Positions 43,265 to 51,533 of a stretch of 64,000 bases of DNA are shown here, piece by piece. The number at the start of each line of letters is the position of its first letter. Within the stretch, counting starts at the first letter, position 1. The DNA is from Streptomyces sp. NA02950 (GTDB lineage Bacteria > Actinomycetota > Actinomycetes > Streptomycetales > Streptomycetaceae). The translations under genes and the position numbers were made by a program. The stretch spans positions 4,833,001 to 4,897,000 of the forward strand of contig NZ_CP054916.1 of assembly GCF_013364155.1 (NCBI RefSeq), given 5' to 3'. Below the pieces are notes generated by a model. That model worked only from the letters and a program-made list of their open reading frames with translations, was not told where the DNA came from and did not search any database.

Positions 43265-44218
43265 ATGCCCGTCTTCAGACGCCGCAAGGGCAACCGCCCC
43301 CGGCTGGTACCCGAACTCGACGACGTCCCCCTCGGCCGCGTCCGGCAGCGCCTCGGAGCGAGCTGGGCCCGCGGCGAACTCGACACCACGGTGATCGCCC
43401 AGGTGTCCCGGGTGGTCGAGGACGCGGGGGAGAACTGGGACCGCAAGGCGCACCGGCTCGGAGTGCTCGCCGTGGCCGCCGGGCGGGCGCTGCCGGGGAT
43501 CTGGCGGCGTCACCAGCCGAACGACCAGAACGCCCTACTGCTGCACGCGTGGTCGGAGCTGGTCCAGGCGGGCCGGCAGGGCTCGTCGGCCGACCTCGGC
43601 GGAGCCCGGGCCACCTGCCGCCAGGCCGCCGACCTGCTCCCCGCCGACCCCACCCCCTGGGTCGTGTACCTGGCCACGCTGCGCCATGAGCGACGGCCCT
43701 ACCAGGAACTGTCCGCGGTCTGGCGGGAGATCAAGGCCCGCGATCCCTGGAACCGCGAGGCGCACCTCCAGGCCCTGGGCTATCTCTCCCCGGACGAATG
43801 CGGTTCCACGGTCCAGGTCGTCGATCTGCTCGACTCCATCCGCTACGGCATGCCCGCCGACGCCCCCGCCGCCGGTCTGGAGATGACCTCGATCGTCCGC
43901 GGCCACCAGCGTGCCGTGGCCACCGGCGGGCTGGCGGCGATCAGCGCCGGGGACCACTGGCGCCGCCCCGAGGTGGCCTCGGTCCTCGACCGCGCGGCCC
44001 AGGACTGGCCCCGCCCCGGCTTCTTCAGCCATGCGACGGCCCTGGCCGATCTCAACGTCCTGGCCTTCGCCCTGGTCAAGTCCGGCCGGATGGAGGAGGC
44101 CGGAACCGCCCTGCGCGCCACTACGGGCGTGGCGACCCCGTGGCCCTGGAACGCGGAGGGCGATCCGCTGGAGCGCTTCGCCCAGCAGTACGAGCGCCTG
44201 GCGGCCACGGGCCCGTAG
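43265..44218 (+). CDS. Hypothetical protein with helical-repeat character
   Basis: 317 residues from ATG 43265. The basic N-terminus MPVFRRRKGNRPR leads into helical pairs over residues 40-300 (e.g. DPTPWVVYLATLRHERRPYQ), which resemble degenerate TPR repeats. There is no signal peptide, membrane segment or catalytic motif. Related proteins are common in Streptomyces as uncharacterised proteins. The next gene starts 130 bp on in the same direction. Confidence 0.75.
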   Translation: MPVFRRRKGNRPRLVPELDDVPLGRVRQRLGASWARGELDTTVIAQVSRVVEDAGENWDRKAHRLGVLAVAAGRALPGIWRRHQPNDQNALLLHAWSELVQAGRQGSSADLGGARATCRQAADLLPADPTPWVVYLATLRHERRPYQELSAVWREIKARDPWNREAHLQALGYLSPDECGSTVQVVDLLDSIRYGMPADAPAAGLEMTSIVRGHQRAVATGGLAAISAGDHWRRPEVASVLDRAAQDWPRPGFFSHATALADLNVLAFALVKSGRMEEAGTALRATTGVATPWPWNAEGDPLERFAQQYERLAATGP

Positions 44219-44347
44219 TACGCGGCCACGGGCGCGTGGTACGGAGTGGGCCCGGGGGCCGCGAGACCCCGGGCCCTCGTGGATCAGGGGCCCGGGATGG
44301 GCACGGGGCACGGAGAGAGCCGGCGAACGGCGAGGAGGGGGACCGCG

Positions 44348-45064
44348 ATGCTGTCGGTGCTCGCGAACATCGTGATCGGCCTGGTCACCAGTCTGCTGGG
44401 CGGTGGCTTGGTCTGGCTGTGGGAGCGCGGCAAACGCACCCGGAGGCTGCACCGCAAGGCGGGCTTCTTCGGGGTCGTCCCCGGGGAGACCTGCCTCATC
44501 GTGCTGGGCAGCAAACACCACGAGCCGGGCAGCGCACACCCCCGGGACGTCCGGTCCGTGGTGGAACTGGCCATGCTGGCCGGGGAGCTGGGGTGCCAGG
44601 TCACGGTGATGTCCAGCGACTTCCGCGGCAGCAACGGCGACCGTACGGAGTTCTGCGTCGGCGGCCCGCTCGGCGACGCCAATGTCCGCAGCGGCGGCCA
44701 TCTCGCCACGTATCTGCCGGGCGTGACCATCCACCCCTACAGCGACCGGCCCGATTCGGTGGCCTACTCGGTCGGCGGCGAGCAGTACCTCTTCGACCGT
44801 GGCAACGAGGAGTACGCCCTCGTCGCCAAGTTCACCCCGGCGGAGTCCAGCCGCCCGGTGATCCTGGTCTGCGGCCAGAGCTCGGTGGCGAACCAGGGCG
44901 CCATCCACTTCCTCCGGCGCGCGTACGCCGAGGCGGCCGCGGCCGTCGAATCAACGGAGCGCTACTGCCTGGTGATCAAGGTGTCCGGTATCCACACCTA
45001 CGAGTTCCACCGGGCGGAACTGGAACGCGATGTCTCCGCCGCGGCGTTCGCGAGACGGGGTTGA
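44348..45064 (+). CDS. Membrane-anchored hypothetical protein
   Basis: 238 residues from ATG 44348, with GAGGAGG 7 nt upstream; the longer frame is not preferred. One membrane helix at 3-25 is followed by a basic stop-transfer (GKRTRRLHRKAG). The cytoplasmic alpha/beta domain contains LIVLGSKHHEPGSAHPRDV and ILVCGQSSVANQGAIHFL. The domain has a Rossmann-like sidedness with two Gly-rich turns, but I recognise no family. It converges with the large NTPase-glycosyltransferase gene; short tandem repeats lie in between. Confidence 0.7.
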   Translation: MLSVLANIVIGLVTSLLGGGLVWLWERGKRTRRLHRKAGFFGVVPGETCLIVLGSKHHEPGSAHPRDVRSVVELAMLAGELGCQVTVMSSDFRGSNGDRTEFCVGGPLGDANVRSGGHLATYLPGVTIHPYSDRPDSVAYSVGGEQYLFDRGNEEYALVAKFTPAESSRPVILVCGQSSVANQGAIHFLRRAYAEAAAAVESTERYCLVIKVSGIHTYEFHRAELERDVSAAAFARRG

Positions 45065-45076
45065 GCGCGCCGGGGC

Positions 45077-45175
45077 GAGCGCGCGGGAGCCGGTGTGGCA
45101 GGGCCGAGCGCGCGGGAGCCGGGCAGGTCAGGGGCGAGCGCGCGGGAGCCGGGCAGGTCAGGGGTGAGTGCGCCG
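45077..45175. repeat. Three-copy 30-bp tandem repeat between convergent genes
   Basis: Units beginning GAGCGCGCGGGAGCCGG start at 45077, 45106 and 45136, with a diverged start (GAGTGCGCC) at 45166. The period is 29-30 bp with no spacers. The array is not a CRISPR: units abut and there are no unique spacers. It may vary in copy number between strains. Confidence 0.7.
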
Positions 45176-45200
45176 AGGTGAGCGTGTCCGGGGCGAGCGC

Positions 45201-48200
45201 TCACCCGTCCGCGATCTCGCCGAGCACCACGGCGGCCGCCCGGCTCCACGGCGTCCGCTCGGCGAGCCGCGCCCGCAGCTGTGCCGTCTGCCGGAACGCA
45301 CCGTCGCGGTCCCTCAGCTTCCGGTCGATGGCCCGCGCCCACTTGTCCGTGTCCTTCTCGTCATCCCCGGACATGGTGACCACGAAGGGATCGGCCGCCT
45401 CGTGCCCGAGCGTCTCGCGCAGCAGCTGGGCGAGGCCGCTCTCCGAGCTGACGAGCACGGGCACGCCGTGGGCGATCGCCTCGACACCGACCAGACCGAA
45501 CCCCTCGGACCGGGACGGCACGATCACCAGGCTGGAGCTGTCCAGATCGTCGCCGACGCGGCTCTGGTCGGCGGCGTACGGCCGGACCACCACATCGAGC
45601 CGCGGGCCGGCGGCCCACGTCACCACCTGGGTCCGCTGCTCCTCCGCTACGGCTTCCGGCGCCCCGCGGACCAGCAGGCGCAGCCGCCGCAGACCGTCCT
45701 CGTGCAGCCAGTCCGCCACCCGGCCGCAGGCGGCGGCCGCGAGGTCCACCCCCTTCAGCCGGGCGTCCTCGGTGCGCCCGATGAGCAGCACCCGCAACGG
45801 GTTGCCCCCCGGAGGGGTGCGGGGCGCCGAGGAGTCCGCCGCGTCGAAGCCCGGGTCGAGCCGCAGCGGCGGAAGCACACCGGTCCCGGTGAACTCGGCC
45901 AGGAACTGGTCGTGCAGCCGGGGTCCGACCGTGACCACGCGGTGGGCGCTCCTGCCCAGGGCGCGTTCGATGTCGGTCCGCTGCTCCGCCCGCAGCCCGG
46001 CGTCGGTCCCCCGGTCCGGCTTGTACCACTCGATCTCGTCCGGGGCCATGTGCACCAGATGCAGCCGACGGGCGGCGGGGAAGAAGTCGTCGGCGAGCTT
46101 CTTCGCCGCCGGGCCGGTGATCCGGCCGTGCCCCACCACCAGGTTGGGCAGGATCCCGGCGGGGAGTTCGGGGCGGCTGGTGAGCCGCATGTCCTCGGAC
46201 GCCCCGGGCATACCGGGGGCCGGAAGCAGGGTGACACCCGCCTCGGCCGCGGCCACCGCCTCCTCGGCGGTGGCGGTGAGCACCACACAGAAGACCCGGG
46301 CACCGGCGGCGGCGAGCGCGCGGCACAGATCGCGGTTGAAGGTGCTGAGCCCACCGTGGGAGGACGCCCACTCAGTGGCCACGGACAGGACGACGGGTGC
46401 CGGACGGGCGGGCGGCGGAGGGGCGTTGTCGCGGCCGCGCGCCGGAAGCGGCGCACGGCCCGCCGCCTCGACGGTGCCGTCCGCGGTCTCCGGCACCTCG
46501 GGGACACCGAGGACGGTACGGGCGCGCCGCACCGCGTCGGCCAGGTTGACGTCGCCCTCCTCGTGCAGGGCCGTGGCGTCCTCCGGGTCCGGCAGCAGCA
46601 GAAACCCGACGCTGTAGTCGGGGATCGCCAGGGTCTCCAGCGCCTCGGCGGCGCTCGCCAGATGGCCGCGTGCCGCGTCGCGGTCCCCGGTCAGCAGCCG
46701 GGCCATGGCCGCGTTGTACCGGCTCAGCGACTGGTGCCAGGGGTCGGTGGCCAGCGCGAGGGCGCGCTCCGCCCAGGCGAGCGCGTCGTCCGTGCGCCCG
46801 GTGGCCAGGCTGAGATACGTCAGGTTGTTGGCCTGTTCCCAGCCGGGGGCCAGGGCGAACGACGACTGGAGATGGCCGGCCGCGGAGGCGGTGTCGCCAC
46901 GGCCGTACAGGTCGTACGCCGCCGTGAGGTGGTTGTCCGCCAGCTCGCTCCGCAGTGTGCCCGTCGCCGCGTCGAACCAGTCGCGGGCCGGCCACGACCG
47001 CAGCGGTACCCGGACCCGGTCGGCGGTGAGAACGCCGCCGAGCAGGGTGACCCGGGCGGCTGCCGCCCGGAATTCGGCCGAGTCGGCCAGCACGATGTTG
47101 TCGGTGTCCGCCGCGTACAGCCAGCGCTCCACCGTATGACCGGCGTAGACACAGGTGACGGTGGTGACGTCGAGGGCGGAGGGCTCGCCCGCCCGCAGGA
47201 TCGCGTCATGGAGGAAGTTGATCTGCGGGGTGGCGTCCGGCCCGGCCTCGGGCAGCGTCTCCAGCGCGTTGAAGATCTCCTGGATGTGCTCCGCGTTCAT
47301 GGCGTGGCAGCAGGTCGGGAAGATCCGGAGGGGTTCGCGGGCGAAGTCGCACAGCAGATGGACCAGTCGGTCGACCAGCAGCACATGGAGGCTGTTCCGG
47401 CTGGTGAACTGGACGTGCGGGACCGATCCGAGCGTCCCGACCGTCCACAGCCGCGCGTAGATCTCGTCGAAGAGCTCGGTCTGCACCGCGAACCGCAAGG
47501 TGTCCTCGTCGGCGAACACCCCGTCCGCGACCAGCGATTGACGGCACTGGTCGTACTCCTCACGGGTGATCTCCGACGGTCCGGTCATGCTGTACGCGAA
47601 CCACGCCTGGTCCGCGGTCGCGTGGCCGAGCGCCGAGGACAGCACGTTGAACGCGATGAGCTCGCGCCGTTCCATCGCGCGCACCGCGCGGATCAGCGGA
47701 CGGTCGAGCACATCGCGCCCCGATTCCATCCGGCGGCGGATGCCCTCGAGCACCTCCGCGGTGAGCTCCATGCCGTCCGCCGCACCACGCTGCCAGCGCG
47801 CGAACATCTCATGGCAGTACAGCTGGATCTCATAGGGGTTGCCGTCGGTGAGCTGCCGGAGCGCGGACACCACATTGGCCGATGCGAGGCCGGGGATCCC
47901 GACGCTCGCCAGCGGGCGCACGATGCAGGTGTACACGTCATCCCACTCGGCGAACCCCCGGACCGCGATCTCCTTGAACTGCCGGAGGATCGGCGAGTGC
48001 ACATCGGCGATCCGGTCGATCAGCCCCGAGGTCCCGGCGAGCACCAGCACCAGCCCGTCGACCCGTGAGGTGAGGAACCGCAGCACCGACAGCGCACGGG
48101 CGTCCGCCGCCATCAGCTGGGCCTCGTCGACCAGCAGAACGACCGGATGCCCGAGAAGCCGTACGAAGAAGCCAAGATCGGCCCTCAGCGCCGCTTCCGG

Positions 48201-48656
48201 CACCCGCCCCGCCGGCCCGGCGAGCGCCACCGCCTCCGGAAACTCCAGCGGCGCCACCGCCCCGGCCCCACCCGCCCCGGCCATCACCCGCCGCACGGCG
48301 GCCACGTCGAAGGGCACCTCCGCCCCGTCCCGCCCGATCTCGGCGGCGATCGCGCAGACCAGCTCCTCGTACACCTTCCGGAAGAAGACGGCCGGTTCCC
48401 CGTCCCCCTCGATCAACTCCACGCGCACGGTGACAAACCCACGTGTGGTGGCCATCCGCTCCGTGGCATTGAGCAGACTCGTCTTCCCGGCGGCCCGCGG
48501 CCCGTGCAGCACCACACACACCGACGGCCGGTCCACGGCCGCCTGATCGAGCTCGTACCCGATGACGCCCACTTCCTCGCCCCGCCCGGCGAAGACCGCG
48601 GCATCACGCACCGGGTTCCGGTAGTCGTACGGATTGCGTAACGCGGAGATGTCCAC
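45201..48656 (-). CDS. NTPase-TPR-glycosyltransferase fusion protein
   Basis: 1151 residues from GTG 48656, behind GAGGGGG. Residues 1-330 are an AAA/STAND-like ATPase: GRGEE at 25, Walker A GPRAAGKTSLLN at 52, Walker B VVLLVDEAQL near 172, and the sensor region LVLVLAGTSGL. The middle (330-790) is helical, with TPR-like repeats near 630-760 (NLTYLSLATGRTDDALAWAE). Residues 800-1151 form a GT-B glycosyltransferase: SHGGLSTFNRDLCRAL at the start and the GT4 signature SRSEGFGLVGVEA near 1055. A sensor NTPase with an enzymatic GT4 end resembles the logic of bacterial conflict proteins. The role is inferred. Confidence 0.85.
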   Translation of the reverse strand: MDISALRNPYDYRNPVRDAAVFAGRGEEVGVIGYELDQAAVDRPSVCVVLHGPRAAGKTSLLNATERMATTRGFVTVRVELIEGDGEPAVFFRKVYEELVCAIAAEIGRDGAEVPFDVAAVRRVMAGAGGAGAVAPLEFPEAVALAGPAGRVPEAALRADLGFFVRLLGHPVVLLVDEAQLMAADARALSVLRFLTSRVDGLVLVLAGTSGLIDRIADVHSPILRQFKEIAVRGFAEWDDVYTCIVRPLASVGIPGLASANVVSALRQLTDGNPYEIQLYCHEMFARWQRGAADGMELTAEVLEGIRRRMESGRDVLDRPLIRAVRAMERRELIAFNVLSSALGHATADQAWFAYSMTGPSEITREEYDQCRQSLVADGVFADEDTLRFAVQTELFDEIYARLWTVGTLGSVPHVQFTSRNSLHVLLVDRLVHLLCDFAREPLRIFPTCCHAMNAEHIQEIFNALETLPEAGPDATPQINFLHDAILRAGEPSALDVTTVTCVYAGHTVERWLYAADTDNIVLADSAEFRAAAARVTLLGGVLTADRVRVPLRSWPARDWFDAATGTLRSELADNHLTAAYDLYGRGDTASAAGHLQSSFALAPGWEQANNLTYLSLATGRTDDALAWAERALALATDPWHQSLSRYNAAMARLLTGDRDAARGHLASAAEALETLAIPDYSVGFLLLPDPEDATALHEEGDVNLADAVRRARTVLGVPEVPETADGTVEAAGRAPLPARGRDNAPPPPARPAPVVLSVATEWASSHGGLSTFNRDLCRALAAAGARVFCVVLTATAEEAVAAAEAGVTLLPAPGMPGASEDMRLTSRPELPAGILPNLVVGHGRITGPAAKKLADDFFPAARRLHLVHMAPDEIEWYKPDRGTDAGLRAEQRTDIERALGRSAHRVVTVGPRLHDQFLAEFTGTGVLPPLRLDPGFDAADSSAPRTPPGGNPLRVLLIGRTEDARLKGVDLAAAACGRVADWLHEDGLRRLRLLVRGAPEAVAEEQRTQVVTWAAGPRLDVVVRPYAADQSRVGDDLDSSSLVIVPSRSEGFGLVGVEAIAHGVPVLVSSESGLAQLLRETLGHEAADPFVVTMSGDDEKDTDKWARAIDRKLRDRDGAFRQTAQLRARLAERTPWSRAAAVVLGEIADG

Positions 48657-48740
48657 GAGCCCCCTCACCTCGTGTCGATCGTACGGTCCGGGCGGGGAGC
48701 GGCGGGAGACCTCTGCACCGCACGGGCCGAAGATCACGAA

Positions 48741-48767
48741 GGGCCCCGCCGATGACCGGCAGGGCCC
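48741..48767. terminator. Imperfect hairpin left of the tRNA-Ser(GGA) fragment
   Basis: GGGCCCCGCCG and CGGCAGGGCCC pair with one bulged base around GATGAC. By its place it is probably the original terminator of the minus-strand tRNA-Ser(GGA), as 923-956 is for tRNA-Ser(CGA). Confidence 0.45.
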
Positions 48768-48789
48768 TGCGTTCGCCCTGGCGGGCGGA

Positions 48790-48831
48790 GGCGGAGGATA
48801 CGAGATTCGAACTCGTGAGGGGTTGCCCCCA
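48790..48831. repeat. tRNA-Ser(GGA) 3' fragment, left copy
   Basis: 42 bp identical to 51316-51357: minus-strand T-arm and variable arm of a tRNA-Ser. After one mismatch it shares CACGCT, then diverges. There is no complete tRNA here, so this marks the chromosomal end of the island group. Confidence 0.9.
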
Positions 48832-48886
48832 CCACGCTGTGCCAACTGTGGTGGTGGGGTTGGGGGGCTGGGGTGTGCGCAGGGGC

Positions 48887-48969
48887 GTTCACCTGCGTTC
48901 GTGGGCGGCTTGCCTACGGGGAGGGTCCGGCACACGGACTCGGCTGAACGACAGTGAACGGGGCTGAAT
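48887..48969. promoter_or_regulatory. Phased hexamer clusters beside the left tRNA fragment
   Basis: GTTCAC at 48887 and GTTCGT at 48897, then CTGAAC at 48944, GTGAAC at 48954 and CTGAAT at 48964: 10-bp steps in two inverted clusters 47 bp apart. The layout is that of 1056-1149 in AICE-1. It shows that this island end was once an AICE att site. Confidence 0.6.
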
Positions 48970-49089
48970 GAGTGGGGAACCGAGACGTCCGCACTCCTTG
49001 CCGCAGCACCGGAGACGGCCCGCGGCCAGCTGTCGGAACCACTGCACACGCGGGAGCTGGGCCGCCTTGGGCTGCGCGGCCCGCATGCC

Positions 49090-49287
49090 TCAGGCGGGCT
49101 CCTGTACATCCTCGTTGAGGAAGGTCTCGTCTTCCCCGAAGTCCGCGGCCTGGAAGGGGTCTGTCGTCGGAGGCGGCGATGCTGTAGCGGCACGGCGGGG
49201 TTGCCCTTCCAGGGCGGAAAACAGCGACGTCAGTTCGATGAGGGGTCTCCCTTTGGTTACGGTCCCTGAAGGGGCCTGGCGTGCCAT
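49090..49287 (-). CDS. Small peptide, possible RiPP-like or regulatory product
   Basis: 65 residues from ATG 49287: a Pro/Thr-rich middle (SPPPTTDPFQAADFGEDE) and an acidic end (FLNEDVQEPA). No cysteine, membrane helix or known leader motif is present, and no modifying enzymes are adjacent. The 17-bp gap to the preceding gene suggests one transcript with the 73-residue protein. I cannot assign a family. It could also be spurious. Confidence 0.4.
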   Translation of the reverse strand: MARQAPSGTVTKGRPLIELTSLFSALEGQPRRAATASPPPTTDPFQAADFGEDETFLNEDVQEPA

Positions 49288-49304
49288 GACCGGGCACGGC
49301 GGTC

Positions 49305-49526
49305 CTACAGCTTGGTCATCTTGTCGTATGGGCTCAAGATCCGCATTTGTGTCGAGCCGAAATCCACGAGCGCCGCGATTCCGTCCTCGATGCCGATCAC
49401 CCAGCCGAGGCCGTACATGTCGTGTGTGACCTGGTCGCCCACGGCGAAGTGCTTGGGAGCCGGGGTGACCGGGGCCTTGAAGGGGCTGGTGGGCAAATGA
49501 CGCTTCGGTGCAGCAGGCTTTGTCAT
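49305..49526 (-). CDS. Small CarD/Tudor-like conserved protein
   Basis: 73 residues from ATG 49526. A basic Pro-rich lead (PKRHLPTSPFKAPV) is followed by FAVGDQVTHDMYGLGWVIG and IAALVDFGSTQMRIL. That FxxGDxVxHxxYGxGxV pattern is the beta-barrel signature seen in CarD/TRCF-type RNA-polymerase-interacting domains. Close relatives are common small Streptomyces proteins. It is divergent from the rpoA paralogue 218 bp away, which makes a link with transcription attractive but unproven. Confidence 0.72.
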   Translation of the reverse strand: MTKPAAPKRHLPTSPFKAPVTPAPKHFAVGDQVTHDMYGLGWVIGIEDGIAALVDFGSTQMRILSPYDKMTKL

Positions 49527-49743
49527 TGCCCCCAGTATGCGCCTACGAACTGCGCTGGACGCTGGCTCTCAGGGGCAGGAGTAGCTGATCGTCGGACTCC
49601 ACCCCAGCAAGAGCTGAGCCTGCCGACCGGCCGCCAGACGGGCGGGGGTCGGGCGGTTCGGACTCATAGGAGGCCGAACGGCCCGTACCCTTCGTGGTGT
49701 CTACGGCGTCACATAACGCGCCGAACACTGGAGGCAATACCTC

Positions 49744-50775
49744 GTGCTGATTGCTCAGCGTCCGTCACTGACCGAAGAGGTCGTCGACGAGTTCCGCTCC
49801 CGGTTCGTGATCGAGCCGCTGGAGCCGGGCTTCGGCTACACCCTCGGAAACTCCCTGCGTCGTACGCTCCTCTCCTCGATCCCCGGTGCGGCTGTCACCA
49901 GCATCCGGTTCGACGGGGTCCTGCACGAGTTCACCACCGTGCCGGGCGTCAAGGAGGACGTCACCGATCTCATCCTCAACATCAAGCAGCTGGTCGTCTC
50001 CTCGGAGCACGACGAGCCGGTCGTGATGTACCTGCGCAAGCAGGGCCCCGGCCTGGTCACCGCCGCGGACATCGCCCCGCCGGCCGGTGTCGAGGTGCAC
50101 AACCCGGACCTGGTCCTGGCCACGCTGAACGGCAAGGGCAAGCTGGAGATGGAGCTGACCGTCGAGCGCGGTCGCGGCTATGTCTCCGCCGTGCAGAACA
50201 AGCAGGTCGGCCAGGAGATCGGCCGGATTCCGGTCGACTCGATCTACTCGCCGGTGCTCAAGGTCACCTACAAGGTCGAGGCGACCCGTGTCGAGCAGCG
50301 CACCGACTTCGACAAGCTGATCGTCGACGTCGAGACCAAGCAGGCCATGCGCCCGCGTGACGCCATGGCGTCGGCCGGTAAGACCATGGTCGAGCTGTTC
50401 GGCCTCGCCCGCGAGCTCAATGTCGACGCCGAGGGCATCGACATGGGCCCGTCCCCGACGGACGCCGCCCTGGCCGCCGACATGGCGCTGCCGATCGAGG
50501 AGCTGGAGCTGACGGTCCGCTCGTACAACTGCCTCAAGCGCGAGGGCGTCCACTCGGTGGGTGAGCTCCTGGCCCGTTCCGAGGCGGACCTGCTGGACAT
50601 CCGCAACTTCGGCGCCAAGTCGATCGACGAGGTCAAGGCGAAGCTGGCCGGTCTGGGCTTGGCCCTCAAGGACAGCCCGCCCGGATTCGACCCGACCGCC
50701 GCTGCCTTCGACGCGGACGACAACGCGAGTCCGGGGTATATGGCGACCGAGCAGTCGAGCAGTACTGAACGCTGA
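49744..50775 (+). CDS. rpoA: Second RNA polymerase alpha subunit (mobile rpoA paralogue)
   Basis: 343 residues from GTG 49744, with GGAGG 12 nt upstream. It has full alpha-NTD ([20 protein letters not shown], dimerisation and beta/beta' contacts) and alpha-CTD ([40 protein letters not shown]/activator contacts). It appears nearly identical to the Streptomyces housekeeping alpha as I remember it. The usual neighbours rpsD and rplQ are absent, so it is a displaced extra copy. The tail after FDPTAAAF ([13 protein letters not shown]) differs from the usual end. The gene looks intact, so it could join RNA polymerase. Confidence 0.93.
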   Translation: MLIAQRPSLTEEVVDEFRSRFVIEPLEPGFGYTLGNSLRRTLLSSIPGAAVTSIRFDGVLHEFTTVPGVKEDVTDLILNIKQLVVSSEHDEPVVMYLRKQGPGLVTAADIAPPAGVEVHNPDLVLATLNGKGKLEMELTVERGRGYVSAVQNKQVGQEIGRIPVDSIYSPVLKVTYKVEATRVEQRTDFDKLIVDVETKQAMRPRDAMASAGKTMVELFGLARELNVDAEGIDMGPSPTDAALAADMALPIEELELTVRSYNCLKREGVHSVGELLARSEADLLDIRNFGAKSIDEVKAKLAGLGLALKDSPPGFDPTAAAFDADDNASPGYMATEQSSSTER

Positions 50776-51057
50776 GCCGGGTCGCGGGGGAGCCAGGAAG
50801 GCAGAGCCACCAGCGATGAGCACCGGTCGACCGCACCCGGCTCCCCGAGGGGCCACCGGCGGAGAGGCAGACGCCCAGGCCCTCCTGGTGCCGCGAAGGT
50901 GGCCGCCATCTCTACCTTGTCTTGCCCTCTGTCCCCCAGGTCCGGCCGAGAACGCCGCCTGACGCGCTGTCGACATGCCCGGCGCGGGTCGGCGCCGGCC
51001 GGTTCAGCATGACGCACGGTGCCGTCTCCTCACTACCCGTAATGGAGAAGGAGACGC
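50776..51057. other. Gap after the rpoA paralogue
   Basis: No rplQ or other ribosomal gene follows, unlike the housekeeping locus. A 48-codon frame from ATG 50816 (MSTGRPHPAPRG) has no recognisable features and is not accepted. Nothing else is seen here. Confidence 0.4.
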
Positions 51058-51265
51058 ATGGGCACCAGTGCCTTGCCGTGGATGCCGCCGAACGGCGACG
51101 ACGTGGAGCTGGTCCAAGTAGGGCTGTACTGGGACGCGGTACGGGCTTTCCGCGGACATCGGCGAGCGCGCGCTGAGGCCGCTGGACGCGACGGGCGCAG
51201 TCATGGCCGACTACAGCCTGATGTACTGGCTCATCCCCGCGGGCAGAGCCCAGGACGTCGAAGGG
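51058..51265 (+). pseudogene. Frameshifted, truncated hypothetical gene at island end
   Basis: After a good ribosome site (AAGGAG) the frame starts MGTSALPWMPPNGDDVELVQ. Near 51150 the natural continuation (ERALRPLDATGAVMADYSL, then MYWLIPAGRAQD) shifts to another frame. The gene then stops at the hairpin of the island boundary. Full-length Streptomyces homologues, as I recall them, continue much further. It is a dead gene cut by the integration junction. Confidence 0.7.
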
Positions 51266-51293
51266 CCCCACCGCGAACGGTGGGGCCCTTCGA
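51258..51293. terminator. 16-bp hairpin with CGAA loop at the island right end
   Basis: Positions 51258-51273 pair perfectly with 51278-51293 around a CGAA tetraloop. It stands 23 bp from the tRNA fragment, as 14418-14455 stands by tRNA-Ser(CGA) in AICE-1. Confidence 0.8.
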
Positions 51294-51315
51294 CATCGTG
51301 CCCGGTGAAGGCACT

Positions 51316-51357
51316 GGCGGAGGATACGAGATTCGAACTCGTGAGGGGTTGCCCCCA
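51316..51357. repeat. tRNA-Ser(GGA) 3' fragment, right copy
   Basis: Identical to 48790-48831 and extended to CGCTTTCCAA at 51370, which on the minus strand gives the anticodon loop TTGGAAAG with GGA. It serves as the shared junction of the CIME-like island and AICE-2. Confidence 0.9.
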
Positions 51358-51394
51358 ACACGCTTTCCAATTCTGCCGGTGTCCGTACGGGACA

Positions 51395-51485
51395 GTTCAG
51401 GCACGTTCAGAGCCGGGACTTTGCGGGTCCGCCGCCGGTGGTTGAACGACCGCGAACGGTGGCGGATGAGACTGCGGTTGAGACT
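51395..51485. promoter_or_regulatory. Phased hexamers and GAGACTGCGG repeats beside AICE-2 att
   Basis: GTTCAG at 51395 and 51405, then TTGAAC at 51442 and GCGAAC at 51452, keep the 10-bp phase. Two TGAGACTGCGG copies at about 51467 and 51480 follow, the counterpart of the GAGACGG repeats of AICE-1 at 1147. Confidence 0.55.
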
Positions 51486-51533
51486 GCGGGGATCGCTCTG
51501 ACCTGCTGCTCGCCGGGCACGTGTTCCTCGCCG

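Larger units (their letters stand above)
48790..51357. mobile_element. Integrase-less tRNA-flanked island (CIME-like) with a second rpoA
   Basis: Two direct repeats of 42 bp, identical to the 3' end of tRNA-Ser(GGA), bound this segment at 48790-48831 and 51316-51357. It contains phased hexamers of the AICE att type at its left end but no integrase, xis or transfer genes. Such cis-mobilisable elements arise when an AICE loses its core, and can be moved by a neighbour using the same att, here AICE-2. Cargo: two small minus-strand genes, an rpoA paralogue and a broken gene. Confidence 0.75.

Noticed and set aside
45077..45175. CRISPR-like array
   Set aside because: Repeats of 30 bp abut without unique spacers, and no cas genes are nearby.
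45168..48068. Long plus-strand frame (about 966 codons) opposite the NTPase-glycosyltransferase gene
   Set aside because: It is a GC-driven shadow: low-complexity Arg/Gly/Pro-rich product with no motifs, while the minus strand encodes clear domains.
51058..51501. Complete 147-residue gene at the island border
   Set aside because: Only the first 32 residues match a protein-like pattern; the rest is out of frame and runs through a terminator and a tRNA fragment.
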